DNA from: Alicyclobacillus shizuokensis NBRC 103103
GTDB lineage: Bacteria > Bacillota > Bacilli > Alicyclobacillales > Alicyclobacillaceae
Length of the DNA: 64,000 bases
Reading direction: 5' to 3'
Assembly (NCBI RefSeq): GCF_001552255.1
Contig: NZ_BCQV01000002.1
Coordinates: 62,001 to 126,000, forward strand
Below, one piece after another: positions 27,207 through 37,024 of the stretch. Below the pieces are notes generated by a model. That model worked only from the letters and a program-made list of their open reading frames with translations, searched no databases and had not been told where the DNA came from. The translations under genes were made by a program, and so were the position numbers. Positions within the stretch are counted from its first letter, which is position 1; every line of letters begins with the position of its first letter.

Positions 27207-28688
27207 TCACGACCGAGCATTGACAGCCTCACGCGCCACTTCTCGGTCGTCAAATGGGTGCTTCGTGTGTCCGATGATCTGGTAAGTTTCATGCCCTTTG
27301 CCGGCCACAAGCACCACGTCGCCCGGCTGGGCCAACTCGACCGCGCGGAAAATCGCCTCGCGCCGATCCGAGATGCGCTCGTACCGGTCTGGGTAATCAC
27401 GGCGAACGCCGGCCTCCATGTCGTCCAGGATGGACTCCGGGTCCTCCGTGCGCGGGTTGTCGCTGGTCAAAACCGTCCAGTCGGCCAGCCGACAGGCGGT
27501 CGCCGCCATCAACGGCCGCTTGCCCTTGTCCCGGTCGCCGCCGCACCCAATCACGCAAATCACCCGTCGTTCGGCAAATTCCCGAATCGCCTGCAGCGCG
27601 TTTTCCACACTGTCCGGGGTATGCGCGTAATCGACCAGGATGGTGTAGGGCTGCCCGGCCACCACCGCCTCCAGGCGGCCGGGAATCCCTGTCACCGCCG
27701 CCAGCGCCTCGGCCACCTGCTCCGGCGTCAAGCCTTCAATCAAACCAACCGCAAACGCCGCCAACGCGTTGTATACGTTGAACCGCCCGGTCAGGCGCAG
27801 ATTCACCTGGGCGCTGCCAGCAAAGCAATCGACGCGGAAACTCGCCCCTCGCGGATGCAGATGAATCTCGCGCGCCCGCACGTCGGCCGCCTGGTCAATC
27901 CCGTACGTCACTGTCTCGGCCACGGTTTGCTCGCGCATGTAGTGCGCGGCTGGGTCGTCCGCATTGACGACCGCGTAGGCGCACTCAGCGGGCGTATCCC
28001 CGTACGTGTTGCCGAGCCGGGAAAACAGCTTGCCCTTGGCGGCGCGATAGTTTTCCATCGTCCCGTGATAATCCAGATGGTCCTGCGTCAGATTGGTGAA
28101 GACACCGATGTGAAAACGGATGCCGGCCACCCGACCTACGTCCAGCGCGTGCGAAGAAACTTCCATGACCGCAGAGCGGCAACCGGCCGCCACCATCTCG
28201 GCCAACAGGGACTGCAGCTCCACCGCTTCTGGGGTTGTGTTGACCCCAGTGCGGTACTCGCCGCCGATGCGGGAGCCGAGTGTGCCTATCAAGCCCGTCT
28301 TGCGCCCAGCCATCGACAACACCTGTTCAATGAGGTGGGTCACCGTGGTCTTGCCGTTGGTGCCTGTCACTCCGATGACCTGCAGGTGGTGAGACGGGTG
28401 GCCGTAGACCACATCGGCGAGGATGGCGCCAGCCAAACGGGAGTCTGGAACCACCAGCTGCGGCACTGCCACCCCTTGGACGATCCGCTCGCCCACGACG
28501 GCCACCGCCCCCCGCCGCACGGCATCCCCGGCAAACTGATGCCCGTCGACGGTGTACCCGCGTTGGGCGACGAACAGGTCTCCCGGCTGCACGGTTCGGG
28601 AGTCTGAACAGACCCCGCTAACCTCCACATCCCCCGTGCCGATCCACTGCTTGCGTATCAAGACCCGTGACAATTGCGACAAGAGCAC
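27207..28688 (-). CDS. murE: UDP-MurNAc-tripeptide synthetase (meso-DAP adding)
   Basis: MurE adds the third stem residue. The 493-residue protein has VTGTNGKTTVTHLIEQ and the substrate-selecting motif SDNPRTEDP; DNPR is the meso-diaminopimelate signature, so the wall is probably of Bacillus A1-gamma type. The start is GTG 28688 after GGAGGG. murF is not in the cluster, as in B. subtilis. Confidence 0.97.
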   Translation of the reverse strand: MLLSQLSRVLIRKQWIGTGDVEVSGVCSDSRTVQPGDLFVAQRGYTVDGHQFAGDAVRRGAVAVVGERIVQGVAVPQLVVPDSRLAGAILADVVYGHPSHHLQVIGVTGTNGKTTVTHLIEQVLSMAGRKTGLIGTLGSRIGGEYRTGVNTTPEAVELQSLLAEMVAAGCRSAVMEVSSHALDVGRVAGIRFHIGVFTNLTQDHLDYHGTMENYRAAKGKLFSRLGNTYGDTPAECAYAVVNADDPAAHYMREQTVAETVTYGIDQAADVRAREIHLHPRGASFRVDCFAGSAQVNLRLTGRFNVYNALAAFAVGLIEGLTPEQVAEALAAVTGIPGRLEAVVAGQPYTILVDYAHTPDSVENALQAIREFAERRVICVIGCGGDRDKGKRPLMAATACRLADWTVLTSDNPRTEDPESILDDMEAGVRRDYPDRYERISDRREAIFRAVELAQPGDVVLVAGKGHETYQIIGHTKHPFDDREVAREAVNARS

Positions 28689-28748
28689 CCGACACCCTCC
28701 TTACCGGCCGAACTACCATGCCCAATCTAGTGGTTTTGCGAGGCCTTG

Positions 28749-30731
28749 TCAATTGCCCGAACCGCCCGGCGGTGCGTCGCCCAGGAACAGGCGCACCGTC
28801 GAACCCTCCGGCACCTTGCTGCCACCCGCGGGCGCCTGCGAGACGATGTACTTCCCCGTGCCAATCACCTGGGTCTTCAGGTTCAGGCCGCTGGTCATCG
28901 TCTTGCGTTGGGCCTCGCCAATGGAGAGTCCGATGAGATTGGGGACGGTGACCATGGCCGGTTCATTCCACGACCGTTTCTTACTCAGCCCCTGCTGCGA
29001 CGGATGCACCCCCAGATAGGCCAAGCTGTCGGCCAACAGGCGCCCGACTATCGGGGCTGCAATCGTCCCGCCAAACACCGCGCTTTGCCTAGGCCGTGGG
29101 TGGTCAATGGCAACATAGGCCACCAGTTTTGGGTCATTCGCTGGCGCCATGCCGATGAACGAAACGATGTAGTGGCTGCTGCTGTACCGACCGTGTTCCG
29201 CCACCTGCGCCGTACCGGTCTTCCCGGCCACGCGATACCCCTCCGCATACGCGTTCTTGCCTGTGCCCCGCGCGACCACGCTCTCCAGGGTCTGGCGCAC
29301 CTTGGCGGCCGTTTCGGCCGAGACCACGCGGCGGACGACCTCCGGCTGCACTGTCTGCACCACCTGGTGCGTATCGTGATTGAGAAACTCCTTGGCCACA
29401 TGTGGTTTCATGAGCAGGCCTCCGTTGGCAATCGCCGACATCGCCATCACCTGCTGGATGGGCGTCACCGATACCCCCTGCCCAAACGCGGTTGTGGCCA
29501 ACTCCAACGGCCCCACCTTGCTCTCCCGAAAGAGGATGCCGCGGCCTTCGCCCGGCAGGTCAATCCCCGTTTTCTGGCCGAAGCCAAACTTGCGAATGTA
29601 GGAGAACAGCGTCGTCTTGCCCAGGCGCTCGCCCAGCGCGATGAAGCCAGGGTTGCACGAGTTTTCGACCACGTTCAGAAAGGATTGGGAGCCGTGCCCT
29701 CCCGCCTTCCAACACTTGATCCGGTGGCCGGCCACCTCGTAGTAGCCGGGATCATAGAAACGGTCGTTCAGGCTCACCTTACCCTCCTGCAGAGCCGCCG
29801 AAAGGGTCACAATCTTGAACGTGGAGCCCGGCTCAAATGTCTTCCAAATGGCGAGATTGCGGTTGTAGGTAGAAGACGGATAGTCGCGCCAATGGGACGG
29901 ATCAAAACTCGGATAGTTCGCCATCGCCAGGATGGCCCCGGTTTTCGGGTTGGCCACAATGACGGTCGCCTCATCCGGGTTGTACTCGGCCACCGCCTGT
30001 TCCATCTCGCGTTCCGCAAAGCGCTGAATCTGCTCGTCGATGGTCAGCACCAAGTCCTCGCCGTCGGTCGGCGGGACGTACACTTGTCCAGATCCGGGCA
30101 TCTTCTCACCGCTGGCCTTGGCGAAAAAACTGATATAGCCCTTGTCACCGGCCAATTCTCGGTCATATTCCTTTTCCACACCGGTCAGGCCTTGATTGTC
30201 AGCCCCGGTGATGCCGAGCACCTGCGCGGCCAACGCGCCTTCGGGATAGGCGCGCTTGCCTTCTTCGGTCAGATAGATGCCCGGCAATTGTAGATCGCGA
30301 ATCTGATTCGCCTGCCGCTCGCTAATGCGCCGCCCGCCGGGCGAAATGTAGACGGTCGCGTCCCGCTTTTGGAGCAGGGTGAGCACACGCTTCTCTGACA
30401 TGTCCAGGATTTTGGCCAGCTTCATGGCCGTCCCTCGCTTGTCCTCAACCTGCGCCGGCACCGCGATCACGCTCGGAGCGCTGGCTGTGTAGGCCAACTC
30501 GTGCATGTTCGCGTCGTAGATGGTGCCGCGAATGCCCGCGACCGGGATGTTGCGCCGCCACAGGGCATCCGCCTGGGCGCCCAGCCAGGGCGACTGCACC
30601 ATCTGAATGTAGAACAAGCGCCCCAACAGGCCCCCGACCGCAGCCAACAGACACAGCAACAGCAGCAGCAAACGCCGCCTGACCAAGCCGCGTGTCACAC
30701 GCACCGACGTCGCCCCCCAGCCTGTTCTCAC
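28749..30731 (-). CDS. spoVD: Sporulation-specific penicillin-binding protein SpoVD
   Basis: SpoVD is a class B transpeptidase for spore cortex. The 660-residue protein has an N-terminal membrane anchor (about 18-40), a dimerisation domain, and the transpeptidase motifs EPGSTFKIVTL (SxxK), ENSCNPGF (SxN) and VAGKTGTAQ (KTG). One PASTA domain at the C-terminus (VTVPNLIGLSIGEAQRK) separates it from the two-PASTA PBP encoded just upstream. GTG 30731 or GTG 30704 may start translation; the latter has a GGGGGG site. Confidence 0.93.
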   Translation of the reverse strand: MRTGWGATSVRVTRGLVRRRLLLLLLCLLAAVGGLLGRLFYIQMVQSPWLGAQADALWRRNIPVAGIRGTIYDANMHELAYTASAPSVIAVPAQVEDKRGTAMKLAKILDMSEKRVLTLLQKRDATVYISPGGRRISERQANQIRDLQLPGIYLTEEGKRAYPEGALAAQVLGITGADNQGLTGVEKEYDRELAGDKGYISFFAKASGEKMPGSGQVYVPPTDGEDLVLTIDEQIQRFAEREMEQAVAEYNPDEATVIVANPKTGAILAMANYPSFDPSHWRDYPSSTYNRNLAIWKTFEPGSTFKIVTLSAALQEGKVSLNDRFYDPGYYEVAGHRIKCWKAGGHGSQSFLNVVENSCNPGFIALGERLGKTTLFSYIRKFGFGQKTGIDLPGEGRGILFRESKVGPLELATTAFGQGVSVTPIQQVMAMSAIANGGLLMKPHVAKEFLNHDTHQVVQTVQPEVVRRVVSAETAAKVRQTLESVVARGTGKNAYAEGYRVAGKTGTAQVAEHGRYSSSHYIVSFIGMAPANDPKLVAYVAIDHPRPRQSAVFGGTIAAPIVGRLLADSLAYLGVHPSQQGLSKKRSWNEPAMVTVPNLIGLSIGEAQRKTMTSGLNLKTQVIGTGKYIVSQAPAGGSKVPEGSTVRLFLGDAPPGGSGN

Positions 30732-30803
30732 CCATCATCGTATGCGGACAATCTGTCTGCTAGAATCCAGAGGGATACAAAGGCTCGAGGGCCGGGCCGC
30801 AGG

Positions 30804-33002
30804 TTAGGACTCACCGCTTTGACACGTGACGTGGACGGTCTGGCCGCGGCGGACGGGCTTGCCGGGAGCCACCGACTGCGCGGACACAAAACCTTGGCCG
30901 TCCGCCTCCAGGTTGAGGCCCATGGCGGCCAGGATGTTGCCGGCTTCCCGCAAAGAGGCGCCGGTCAGATCTGGCATATGCAGCGTGTCACCGCTGCCAG
31001 GCGTGTACAGGTAGACCTTGGTTCCTTTTGCCAAAGACAGCCCGGCCTGTGGCCACTGACGGGCCACCGTGCCGTTGCCGCCCACCACCTCGACATGCAG
31101 GCCTAGTTGTTCCAAGGCTGCTTTGGCCGCGGTCAAACTCTGACCCGCGACATCGGGCATCTGCACGTACTGGGTGGCATGCTGCCCAGATCCGGGCGAA
31201 CTCTTGTGGTCCGATTGCCCATCCGTTCGCGGGGAGATCCGATAATACTGCATGCATTCCTTCAAAATATCCCGCGCCGCCGGCGTGGCCACCGTGCTGC
31301 CCCACTGGTTGCTGGCCGCCGTCTTCGGCCAATACAGCGTGACATAGACCTCCACCTTAGGATCCCAACCAGGCGCATAGCCGATAAAGGAAACGATGAA
31401 CCGGTCCGAATAGTACTTCCCGGTCTTGGGGTCGACCGCCTGCGCCGTGCCGGTCTTGCCTGCGACATCGTACCCAGGCAGATAGCCGGCCTTGTCGATG
31501 CCCTTCGACACATCGAGCACCATAACGTGGGACACCGTCTGCGCCACACTCTCGGGAATAACGTGCGGATCGAGCACCGTTGGATGAAAAGTTTTCACGG
31601 CCTTGCCGGTGTCTGGATCGATCACTTTCTGCACGACATACGGCTTCATCAACTTCCCGCCGTTGGCCACCGCCCCGACGGCGGCCATCTGTTGTATCGG
31701 CGTCACCGCGATGCCTTGACCGAAGCCGGAGGTGGCCAATTGCAGCTTGCCGCGATCGGAATCGGAAAAGATGATGGAGTTCGCTTCCCCCGGCAAGTCA
31801 ATCCCGGTCTGGTGAAGCAAGCCAAACCGGTTCATGAAGTTGAGGAGGTTGGTCCAGCCCAGCTTCAGCGCGATGGTCGCAAAGCCCACGTTGCTCGATT
31901 CCTCCATCGCCTGCTCGAAGGTGATGCGCCCCCAACCGACGCGGTTCCAGTCATAGATGGTGCGCCCGGAGACCTCCAGGTGGCCGGATTCAAAGGTGTC
32001 GTTCAGGTTGACAGCCCCGACCGTCAGCGCCGCGGCCAATACAATCACCTTGAACGTCGACCCCGGTTCAAAAGCGCTGTTGACCGCCCAATTGGACAGG
32101 GCATTGGCGCTGGCGTTCCAGTACTGGTTGGGGTCGTAGGTCGGACGACTGGCCATTCCCAGCACGGCCCCTGTGTTGGGGTTGGTGACGATGATGGCGG
32201 CGTGCTCCGGATGGTACTGTTTGACCAGTTGGTCCATCTTCTCCTCGACAAACCCCTGGATGGTTGGATCAATCGTCAACTGCAGGTTGTCCCCCGGCTT
32301 GGCCGGCTTCTCCACCTGCATGGTCCACTGCAGAGGAAAGCCGTCGCCATCCTTCGTATACCGTACCAACCCGTCGGTTCCCTTCAGCAGCCGATTGTAC
32401 TGGAGTTCCAGCCCGCCTTGTCCCTGGCCATGTTGATCCACGTAACCTATCACATTGGCGGCAAACGTCCCGTTAGGATAAAAGCGCTGCTCCGTCGGGG
32501 TGAATGTGACACTCTGTGTCAGGTCCTTGCTTGACGTCCGTCCAGACTGACCCTTGGCAGAAGCGCGACCCTTTTGCGACAGGGCCTTCAGAGACGACAG
32601 CACTGCCTGGCGCTGGGTCTCCGAGACCGGGTGCGGCCAGCGCACCCAAGTGTATTTGTGGTTGTCGACAATCGCCAGCGCGTCCTTGCTCTTGACGCCC
32701 AGAGCGCGACTTAACAGCTGCGCCAGCTGCTCCCGATCACTGAAATCCTGGACGCGAATGTCCATCATGTACGCGGATACGTCGTAGGCCAGGCGGTTTC
32801 CCTGCGCATCCAAGATTTGGCCGCGGGGAGCCAACAGCTGCGTCGTCACCGTCTGCGCCTTGTCCGCCTGGGCCAGCAACCGGCCGCCAAACACGTGTTG
32901 AACAATCTGCATGCGAACGGCCACCGCACCCAGCGCCAGCAGGCACCCTGCCTGCAGCAACCAAACGCGGCGCCGGTGCCGGCTTGGACGATTCTCATTC
33001 AT
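30804..33002 (-). CDS. pbpB: Class B penicillin-binding protein PBP2B (division transpeptidase)
   Basis: PbpB cross-links septal peptidoglycan. From ATG 33002 the product has 732 residues: membrane anchor (about 10-30), pedestal domain, transpeptidase motifs EPGSTFKVIVL, MEESSNVGF and VAGKTGTAQAVD, then two C-terminal PASTA repeats (YVQMPDVAGQSLTAAKAAL and LHMPDLTGASLREAG). The order ftsL-pbpB-spoVD-murE is that of B. subtilis. AGGCGG lies eight bases before the ATG. Confidence 0.95.
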   Translation of the reverse strand: MNENRPSRHRRRVWLLQAGCLLALGAVAVRMQIVQHVFGGRLLAQADKAQTVTTQLLAPRGQILDAQGNRLAYDVSAYMMDIRVQDFSDREQLAQLLSRALGVKSKDALAIVDNHKYTWVRWPHPVSETQRQAVLSSLKALSQKGRASAKGQSGRTSSKDLTQSVTFTPTEQRFYPNGTFAANVIGYVDQHGQGQGGLELQYNRLLKGTDGLVRYTKDGDGFPLQWTMQVEKPAKPGDNLQLTIDPTIQGFVEEKMDQLVKQYHPEHAAIIVTNPNTGAVLGMASRPTYDPNQYWNASANALSNWAVNSAFEPGSTFKVIVLAAALTVGAVNLNDTFESGHLEVSGRTIYDWNRVGWGRITFEQAMEESSNVGFATIALKLGWTNLLNFMNRFGLLHQTGIDLPGEANSIIFSDSDRGKLQLATSGFGQGIAVTPIQQMAAVGAVANGGKLMKPYVVQKVIDPDTGKAVKTFHPTVLDPHVIPESVAQTVSHVMVLDVSKGIDKAGYLPGYDVAGKTGTAQAVDPKTGKYYSDRFIVSFIGYAPGWDPKVEVYVTLYWPKTAASNQWGSTVATPAARDILKECMQYYRISPRTDGQSDHKSSPGSGQHATQYVQMPDVAGQSLTAAKAALEQLGLHVEVVGGNGTVARQWPQAGLSLAKGTKVYLYTPGSGDTLHMPDLTGASLREAGNILAAMGLNLEADGQGFVSAQSVAPGKPVRRGQTVHVTCQSGES

Positions 33003-33019
33003 GGGCGGCACCGCCTATG

Positions 33020-33403
33020 TCACTGGCCGCCCGTGTTGCCCGAAATCTGGACGGGATCGGCGTACTTCATGTGCAGCTGATTGAGGGCAATCGACAGAAT
33101 CCTGGCTGGCCGCTTCAACTCGTCCACATCCTTGGTGAGCGCCGCATTCTCCGCCTCCACCTGCCGTGCCTGCTGCTGCAGCGAACTGATGCGGTAATTG
33201 ATGCGGTCAATTTGCGCGCTTTGCATCGCGATAAACCAGAGGATGCCGGCGGAGATGACGATGCACGCAAAGATGGAAATTCGGTCATAGCGGGTGAACC
33301 GGTCTCTGCGTGGTCTCGGCGTTGAAACCGCAACCTGTCGCTGCTCCCTGTGAACCTCCCGCTGCGGCGCTGCCCATGCGGCATTCGATGAACTCGCTGG
33401 CAT
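33020..33403 (-). CDS. ftsL: Cell division protein FtsL
   Basis: FtsL is a bitopic partner of DivIB and DivIC. ATG 33403 after AGGAGGAGAGG gives 127 residues: a basic cytoplasmic tail, one transmembrane helix (about 43-62) and a leucine-zipper-like coiled coil (INYRISSLQQQARQVEAENA). The family is poorly conserved, so assignment rests on architecture plus position between rsmH and pbpB. The frame upstream of 33403 is open but unlikely to be used. Confidence 0.88.
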   Translation of the reverse strand: MPASSSNAAWAAPQREVHREQRQVAVSTPRPRRDRFTRYDRISIFACIVISAGILWFIAMQSAQIDRINYRISSLQQQARQVEAENAALTKDVDELKRPARILSIALNQLHMKYADPVQISGNTGGQ

Positions 33404-33523
33404 ATTTCCTCTCCTCCTCATCGACTTTGCACTCGTATATCGCACCGGAACCACCGCCTGCGCTGGCCGCAAGGGCTACGCGCGCGACCGGTACCACCGG
33501 CTCAAAACATCCACACATTGAAT

Positions 33524-34483
33524 TCAGACCCTTTCGGCCACTCTCAACTTCGCCGAGCGCGACCTGGGGTTCTGCTTCTTTTCCCGCTCGCCGGGTTGGA
33601 CGGGCTTGCGGGTAATCACCCTGGCCTTCGCTGTACGTCCGCAGCGACAAACGGGAAAATCCGGCGGGCAGATGCACCCCTCCGCCCAGCTCGCAAAGGT
33701 CCGTTTGACAATCCGGTCCTCGAGGGAATGAAAGCTGATGACCGCAATCCGCCCGCCGCTCGTCAACAATCCCAAACTCTGCTCCAAGGCGTCCCGAAGC
33801 GCCCCGAGCTCATCATTGACCGCCACACGCAGCGCCTGAAACACGCGACGCGCCGGGTGGGGCCCCGACCGCCTGGCAGCGGCCGGGATCGCCCCTTTCA
33901 CAATTTCCGCCAGTTGACCCGTGCTGCGAATCGGTGCACGCTCCCGCGTGCGGACAATCGCCTGGGCAATGCGACGGGCAAACCGCTCTTCCCCGTACTC
34001 GGAGAAGATACGGGCCAGTTCCGCGGCGTCCGCCTGATTCACCAGTTCGGCGGCCGTGGGGCCGCACGCATCCGCGTCCATGCGCATGTCCAGTTCCGCA
34101 TCGTGCCGGTAACTGAAGCCACGGTGCGGATCGTCAAATTGGGGAGAGGAGACGCCGAGGTCAAACAGGATGCCGTCCACGGCACCAAACCCATGTCGTC
34201 TGGCCACCTCTGCAACATGGCGAAAATTGGTGTGAACCGTGGTCATCCGTCCCGGTGCCACACCCGCTGCCCACGTCTGGGCGTGGGCCAACGCCGTACG
34301 GTCTTGGTCCAGTGCCAACAGCCGACCATCGGGAGCCGTGCGCTCGAGCAAACATCGGCTATGTCCACCGCCACCGAGCGTACAGTCGATGAACATCCCC
34401 CCCGGTTGCGGACGCAAAAGCTCCACTGTCTCTTGCAACAGCACCGTGACGTGATGAAACGGCTCAGTCGTCATCGCAGCCAT
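33524..34483 (-). CDS. rsmH: 16S rRNA (cytosine-1402 N4) methyltransferase
   Basis: RsmH (MraW) methylates C1402 in the ribosomal decoding centre. The 319-residue protein has the SAM-binding DCTLGGGGHSRCLLER, the DLGVSSPQFDDPHRGFSY insertion and VISFHSLEDRIVKR. It follows mraZ by six bases and is the second gene of the dcw cluster. Confidence 0.97.
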   Translation of the reverse strand: MAAMTTEPFHHVTVLLQETVELLRPQPGGMFIDCTLGGGGHSRCLLERTAPDGRLLALDQDRTALAHAQTWAAGVAPGRMTTVHTNFRHVAEVARRHGFGAVDGILFDLGVSSPQFDDPHRGFSYRHDAELDMRMDADACGPTAAELVNQADAAELARIFSEYGEERFARRIAQAIVRTRERAPIRSTGQLAEIVKGAIPAAARRSGPHPARRVFQALRVAVNDELGALRDALEQSLGLLTSGGRIAVISFHSLEDRIVKRTFASWAEGCICPPDFPVCRCGRTAKARVITRKPVQPGEREKKQNPRSRSAKLRVAERV

Positions 34484-34489
34484 CGACCC

Positions 34490-34921
34490 CTAAAACGAAA
34501 GATCCACAAGGTTCTCGGCAATCTCCGCAAAGGATTCCGCCGCGTTGGCGGAATACGATTGCCAAGTGGCCTGGGCCCAGATTTCGACCCGGTTCGACAC
34601 GCCGAGGACAACACAATCCCGTTCCAAGCCGGCATAATCCCGCAGGGAGCCTGGAATCAGCATGCGGCCCTGCTTGTCGAGGCTGCACTCACTGGCTCCA
34701 GAAAAAAAGAACCGAACAAAGGAACGCGCATCCGCGCGGGTGAGGGGAAGGGCCTTCAACTTGCCCTCCAGAGTTTCCCACTCAGCCATGGGGTATACAA
34801 ACAGGCACTTATCGAGACCACGTGTGATCACGAACGAGTTGCCCAGTTCCTCGCGAAAGCGGACGGGCACAATCATACGCCCTTTGTCATCGAGGGTATG
34901 CTGAAACTCGCCCATGAACAC
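34490..34921 (-). CDS. mraZ: Transcriptional regulator MraZ
   Basis: MraZ is an AbrB-fold DNA-binding ring protein that controls the dcw cluster. The 143-residue protein has two copies of the MraZ motif ([16 protein letters not shown] near residue 13 and [16 protein letters not shown] near residue 86). GTG 34921 encodes MFMGEFQHT, matching the usual start; ATG 34915 is in frame. Its likely operator is the array of decamers directly upstream. Confidence 0.96.
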   Translation of the reverse strand: MFMGEFQHTLDDKGRMIVPVRFREELGNSFVITRGLDKCLFVYPMAEWETLEGKLKALPLTRADARSFVRFFFSGASECSLDKQGRMLIPGSLRDYAGLERDCVVLGVSNRVEIWAQATWQSYSANAAESFAEIAENLVDLSF

Positions 34922-34930
34922 ACCGGTCCA

Positions 34931-34977
34931 CCACCTTTACCCCACTCTGCCCCACTTCACTCCACTTCACACCACTT
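34931..34977 (-). promoter_or_regulatory. MraZ operator: five decameric AAGTGG repeats
   Basis: On the minus strand AAGTGG or a one-base variant recurs every 10 bases, at 34972-34977, 34962-34967, 34952-34957 and 34942-34947, with a fifth at 34931-34936 shifted by one base. MraZ boxes described in other bacteria are short G-rich TGGG/GTGG repeats with 10-base period. The array ends 10 bases before the mraZ start. Confidence 0.85.
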
Positions 34978-35056
34978 AGCACATAGCTTTCGCGGTAAAC
35001 GCTGATTCTCCTGCTTGGCTACGCGAGAAATTTCACTTGTCCATAAAAACGTCCAT

Positions 35057-35090
35057 TAAAAAAGCTGAAACGGCTGGCAACCGTTTCAGC
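35057..35090 (-). terminator. Intrinsic terminator of bshC
   Basis: GCTGAAACGG (35081-35090 on the minus strand) pairs perfectly with CCGTTTCAGC (35064-35073) and is followed by TTTTTTAA. It ends the bshC transcript and separates it from the dcw cluster. Confidence 0.92.
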
Positions 35091-35159
35091 AGACAAGAAA
35101 ACAGATGTATTCTGTCCAGGAGATTCGGCTCGGTTCGCAACGGCGAATCGGCAGTCCGC

Positions 35160-36809
35160 TCAGACGTCCAGGTCCACTTCGTACACCGTCCCCGGCTGAT
35201 CGAAATCCTCCCATACAGGTAACTCGCGCAGCGCGCTCTCCCCGTGCCGACACCAGACATTGAGAACGCACAACCGCCGCTCCTGCAGGTGGCCGTCTGT
35301 CCACAGCCAGCGCTCAATGTGGCGCAGCTGCCGGACCTGTGCGTCGTGGCGCAGTTCCAGCCAGCGGCGCGCCTTAGCGCGAAACCGCTGCAGTTCCTGG
35401 GCTTCGCGCGCGGCTTGCGCCTGCGCCATCGCAGCCACCTGCTGTCCCCAATCGGAGAATTGCTCCGCCCAGGCCTGCCAGCGCTCTCGCGTTTCCGCCT
35501 CCAGGTCATGAAATGAGGCTTCCAGGCGATCCATCCCAAGACCTGCCAGGGCCTCCTGCACCAGATTCGCCGGCTCATACAGCCGCTCCCGAGGAATGCT
35601 CCACTGGCGCATGTGCCGCAGCACACTGGCCGGATACAAGGTCACCCGCTGGCGCAGAAGCAGTGGCGGCAGCACCCGTCCATGTGCCCGAAACGTTCCC
35701 CGTGCCAAAGCATGATAGGCAATCTCAGCAGCGCCCCCGATGTAGACCAACGTAGGGAGCACGGTATCCTGAACGACCGGACGCAGCAGCACATTGCTGC
35801 TGAAGCGTGTAGGCTGTTCTTGGGCCAACGCCACCCAATCGGATACGCTTCTCTGTATGCCGAGGCCGCGCACTCGCAAAACCCCGTCCTCGTCCGTCTG
35901 CTCAAGAACATAGCGCTCTCCGTTTTCCACATAGAACAACGTGGTGTTGGTCGCGTCGCGGACCACGGCAGGCGCCATGCCCAAGGCCCGTACATCGCGG
36001 TAAGCCGCGTCCAGCTCCGCCTGCACGTCTTTGTACCCGACGAGGGCCCGTTCCCAGACCGGCTTCGCCAGTTCCCGCAAGGGGGGCAGACAAGGATCAA
36101 ACAACACGACTCCATGCCGGGCCGTGAATCTCGCCAACAGCCGAGCGAACCAGGTGGCCAACGACATCCCAGGTTCGAACAGGCTGCGCAGGGTGTTCAG
36201 AGCCTCGACAGTATTCGGTTCGCCAGCGAGGAATCGGTGGGCTGTAGCCAGCACCTCATCCACCGCCTCCCGCGTGAGGGGTTGGTGATACACCATTTGA
36301 TGAGGGGAAACCTTTTGCCGCAACTGCAGCTTCTGGAGTTCGTCCGCACCGTCCAGGATGTAGGCGTGATTCACTTCCGCCCAATCGTGGTCCTCCGAGG
36401 CAACCCAAAACACCGGCACCACGGGACATCGCAATTCCCGTTCCAGACGGCGGGCGATGCCCACGGCGCTGAGCGCCTTGTACAAAGCAAACAGGGGACC
36501 GCCAAACAACCCCGCCTGTTGTCCTGTCACCACCGCGACGGCCTCCGGGTGCGCGAGTCTTTCCACCTGCTGCAGCGACGCCTCGGGCGCACCCAGAGCC
36601 CTATGATAAGCCCGCAGCGCGTCCACCAGTGCCCGTCGTTTTGCGGGTGAATAGTCGGCACGCACATGCCGAGCCCGTTCCCGGTATGTATGAACCGAAG
36701 TCGGATCCTGCCCATCATACAGGTGCGATACTGTCGCAAACGACGACATGTGCAGGTCCGTCAGCGGGTTGCCGCTGGCAGCCGTGCGCCGAATCCATTC
36801 CATATCCAC
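35160..36809 (-). CDS. bshC: Putative cysteine ligase BshC (bacillithiol biosynthesis)
   Basis: BshC adds cysteine to glucosaminyl-malate, the last step of bacillithiol synthesis. The 549-residue protein shows the family motifs VVTGQQAGLFGGPLFALYK and PVFWVASEDHDWAEVNH, a long coiled coil near residues 440-500 and the C-terminal LFDPC...-type core. GTG 36809 follows AAGGAG at six bases. The gene also stands next to the dcw cluster in Bacillus. Its presence means bacillithiol is probably the main low-molecular-weight thiol. Confidence 0.95.
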   Translation of the reverse strand: MDMEWIRRTAASGNPLTDLHMSSFATVSHLYDGQDPTSVHTYRERARHVRADYSPAKRRALVDALRAYHRALGAPEASLQQVERLAHPEAVAVVTGQQAGLFGGPLFALYKALSAVGIARRLERELRCPVVPVFWVASEDHDWAEVNHAYILDGADELQKLQLRQKVSPHQMVYHQPLTREAVDEVLATAHRFLAGEPNTVEALNTLRSLFEPGMSLATWFARLLARFTARHGVVLFDPCLPPLRELAKPVWERALVGYKDVQAELDAAYRDVRALGMAPAVVRDATNTTLFYVENGERYVLEQTDEDGVLRVRGLGIQRSVSDWVALAQEQPTRFSSNVLLRPVVQDTVLPTLVYIGGAAEIAYHALARGTFRAHGRVLPPLLLRQRVTLYPASVLRHMRQWSIPRERLYEPANLVQEALAGLGMDRLEASFHDLEAETRERWQAWAEQFSDWGQQVAAMAQAQAAREAQELQRFRAKARRWLELRHDAQVRQLRHIERWLWTDGHLQERRLCVLNVWCRHGESALRELPVWEDFDQPGTVYEVDLDV

Positions 36810-37024
36810 GTATCGCTCCTTTGGCCGCGCTCAATGAATGCTTGTTGCCGTTCGCCACACTATCATATCGACTGTACTTTCTGAAGTAAAGTCAACCAAG
36901 CCTCGTAAGCAGCCGGGGTTGCTGTAGGCGCCTGCTAGGATCCGACGGACCAGTCCGCATCCGCAATCGCGCCAGCAAATTGCGCTATACTGGGAGCAGA
37001 ATGACGCGAAGTGGAGGCCCAACG

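Noticed and set aside
28746-30293. 515-codon plus-strand frame opposite spoVD, and a similar 475-codon frame at 31107-32534 opposite pbpB
   Set aside because: Both lie wholly within well-conserved PBP genes on the other strand and show no recognisable domain. They are antisense shadows.
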